A DNA stretch of 5,995 nt, from assembly GCA_027073945.1 (NCBI GenBank), contig JALTEL010000452.1, positions 1 through 5,995 of the forward strand, written 5' to 3'. Source of the stretch: Caldifarciminota bacterium. GTDB lineage: Bacteria; WOR-3; Hydrothermia; UBA1063; CAJXJZ01. The notes beneath the pieces were generated by a model. That model saw only the letters and a list, made by a program, of their open reading frames with translations. It made no database searches and had not been told where the DNA came from. This document shows positions 5,225 to 5,995 of the stretch, piece by piece (positions within the stretch are counted from its first letter, which is position 1; every line of letters starts with the position of its first letter). Made by a program: the position numbers and the translations under genes.

Positions 5225-5409
5225 ACAATACATTTCTAAAAAATCTTGTGTTTACATATAATCTAGAGAGAGTTCTGTCACACTTCGCTACTTTCGTGGT
5301 TTGCTCTTCGGGTCGCCTAACCGGCGGACATGGGGTTAAGGGTCTTGCAGACCCTAACCCAAATTCAGCTTCGCCGAACTTCCCATATCCCCAAACCATT
5401 ATCCTTCCC
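5225..5409. other. Convergent intergenic region, including a possible island edge
   Basis: This 185-base stretch separates nagA from the MFS gene, which faces it. The first 45 or so bases are AT-rich like the operon; the rest is GC-richer like the right flank. It holds small inverted repeats: CGCC-TAACC-GGCG (5314-5326), the large hairpin listed separately, and an imperfect one around AATTCAGCTTCGCCGAACTT. No gene or tRNA is seen, and no T-run directly follows the hairpins. Confidence 0.6.
5333..5360. terminator. Strong hairpin between convergent genes, possible bidirectional terminator or repeat
   Basis: GGGTTAAGGGTC (5333-5344) pairs with GACCCTAACCC (5350-5360) in 11 pairs with one bulged A and loop TTGCA. 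Its place between the ends of nagA and the MFS gene suits a transcription end, but the missing T-run argues for a repeat or structural element instead. Confidence 0.35.
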
Positions 5410-5995
5410 TCACTCCACCCTCCTCACCCTCACCACCGGCAGCACCGCAATAAAGACCACCGCCACAACCGCAAGGGCCGCACCCACGCCGTAGACATCG
5501 GCAAGGAGGCCGATTACCGGGGCAAATACTGCGGTTATGATTGTTATCAACTGCGACTCCACGCTGAGGCCGGATGCCATGACCCTGCTGTCTATCGTAT
5601 CGCTGATGTATCCCACATTGAGCGGCCGCCTCAGGTTCTGCATGGCGTAGAGGCCGATGAACGCCAGAACTGCAACGGGATACCAGCCGAGATATGCGGA
5701 GAGGCCGGAGATGAGCAGAAGTCCTCCCCCGAGAATGTATGTCAGGTTTATGCCCGCGGAAATATCGGAGAATCTCTTTGCAAAACCCCCCGCACTCCTC
5801 GATGCGAAGGATGTCAGCATGTATAGGAAGAAGTAGGTTACGCCCACGATTATGGCAATCCTCTGTTGGTCTGCGAGATACAGGAGAACGGGCAGCGCAA
5901 TGGCCTGCGCCTTGAGGATGGGCTGCAGATACTCCTTTGAGGCCTTGAATATTCCCCCGAACACGGATGAGTTGAGAATGCCCCTTACCGCATCC
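5410..5995 (-). CDS. Major facilitator superfamily transporter, C-terminal half (cut by window edge)
   Basis: The last 194 residues of an integral membrane carrier are visible, and the frame stays open to the window edge with no start needed inside. The hydrophobic stretches fit the second half of a 12-helix MFS protein. They include IALPVLLYLADQ, IAIIVGVTYFFLYMLTSF, INLTYILGGGLLLISGL, YPVAVLAFIGLYAMQNL, LITIITAVFAPVIGLLADV and AALAVVAVVFIAVLPVV. The segment NLRRPLNVGYISDTIDSR-(V)-MASGLS matches the family pattern after helix 10 (arginine-proline, then 'R-A-x-x-L-S'). A short basic tail, VRVRRVE, ends in the cytoplasm. The substrate cannot be predicted. The gene is GC-rich, on the opposite strand and convergent with nagA, so it is likely part of the resident chromosome rather than the island. 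Confidence 0.85.
   Translation of the reverse strand, partial: DAVRGILNSSVFGGIFKASKEYLQPILKAQAIALPVLLYLADQQRIAIIVGVTYFFLYMLTSFASRSAGGFAKRFSDISAGINLTYILGGGLLLISGLSAYLGWYPVAVLAFIGLYAMQNLRRPLNVGYISDTIDSRVMASGLSVESQLITIITAVFAPVIGLLADVYGVGAALAVVAVVFIAVLPVVRVRRVE

Larger units (their letters stand above)
672..5300. mobile_element. Putative decayed integrated island between tRNA-Pro and the right-hand intergenic region (boundaries approximate)
   Basis: A tRNA gene, a tyrosine-recombinase C-terminal remnant just downstream, and an AT-rich plus-strand operon flanked by GC-richer minus-strand genes are typical of an integrated element that lost its integrase. The left boundary is placed at the tRNA 3' end. 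The right boundary is only a visible change in composition around 5225-5300. I looked for a second copy of the tRNA 3' end (such as GGTTCAAATCC) near the right side and found none, so this is inference. The element may extend beyond the window or have been rearranged. Confidence 0.35.

Noticed and set aside
5225..5409. Right attachment site matching the tRNA-Pro 3' end
   Set aside because: No stretch resembling GGTTCAAATCCGGG or the acceptor stem was found; matches to the left end are too short to count.
5221..5826. 201-codon open frame on the plus strand
   Set aside because: It is the antisense shadow of the MFS transporter; its proline/histidine-rich translation is typical of reverse GC-rich membrane-protein genes.

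Overview
The window most likely comes from an archaeon, probably a euryarchaeote. The leftmost gene encodes the archaeal-type bifunctional fructose-1,6-bisphosphate aldolase/phosphatase. The tRNA-Pro gene carries an intron that folds into a canonical archaeal bulge-helix-bulge (BHB) splicing motif and has no encoded CCA. Strong GGAGGTG-type Shine-Dalgarno (SD) sites precede most genes. I cannot name a genus from the sequence.

Layout: (1) positions 1-289, minus strand, are the first 96 codons of the aldolase/phosphatase, with an SD site, a TATA-like box and a 12-bp palindrome just upstream. (2) Positions 361-576 hold no gene but contain a string of hairpins and repeats about 60 nt apart. (3) Positions 577-671 are an intron-containing tRNA-Pro(UGG), followed by a T-rich stretch. 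(4) Positions 686-912 hold two tandem hairpin repeats whose loops are conserved while their stems differ by compensating base changes, plus a decayed third copy. (5) Positions 865-1185 carry the C-terminal end of a tyrosine recombinase, with no intact integrase. (6) Positions 1281-5224 are a tightly packed, AT-rich three-gene operon on the plus strand. It encodes a 736-aa membrane-anchored protein of unknown function, a left-handed beta-helix acyltransferase and an N-acetylglucosamine-6-phosphate deacetylase (NagA). (7) Positions 5225-5409 are an intergenic stretch with a strong hairpin. (8) Positions 5410-5995, minus strand, are the C-terminal part of a major facilitator superfamily (MFS) transporter.

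The two outer genes are GC-richer and on the minus strand, while the central operon is clearly AT-rich with many AAA, ATA and AGA codons and lies on the plus strand. With the tRNA gene and integrase remnant at its left edge, the centre looks like a decayed integrated island whose cargo remains. No second attachment site was found inside the window.

The three cargo genes are separated by one base each, and each SD site lies inside the preceding gene, so they are almost certainly co-translated. Their combination suggests acylation or deacylation of an amino sugar, with the large first protein in an unknown sensing, scaffold or surface-related role. The pathway is inference; the NagA and acyltransferase family assignments are firm.
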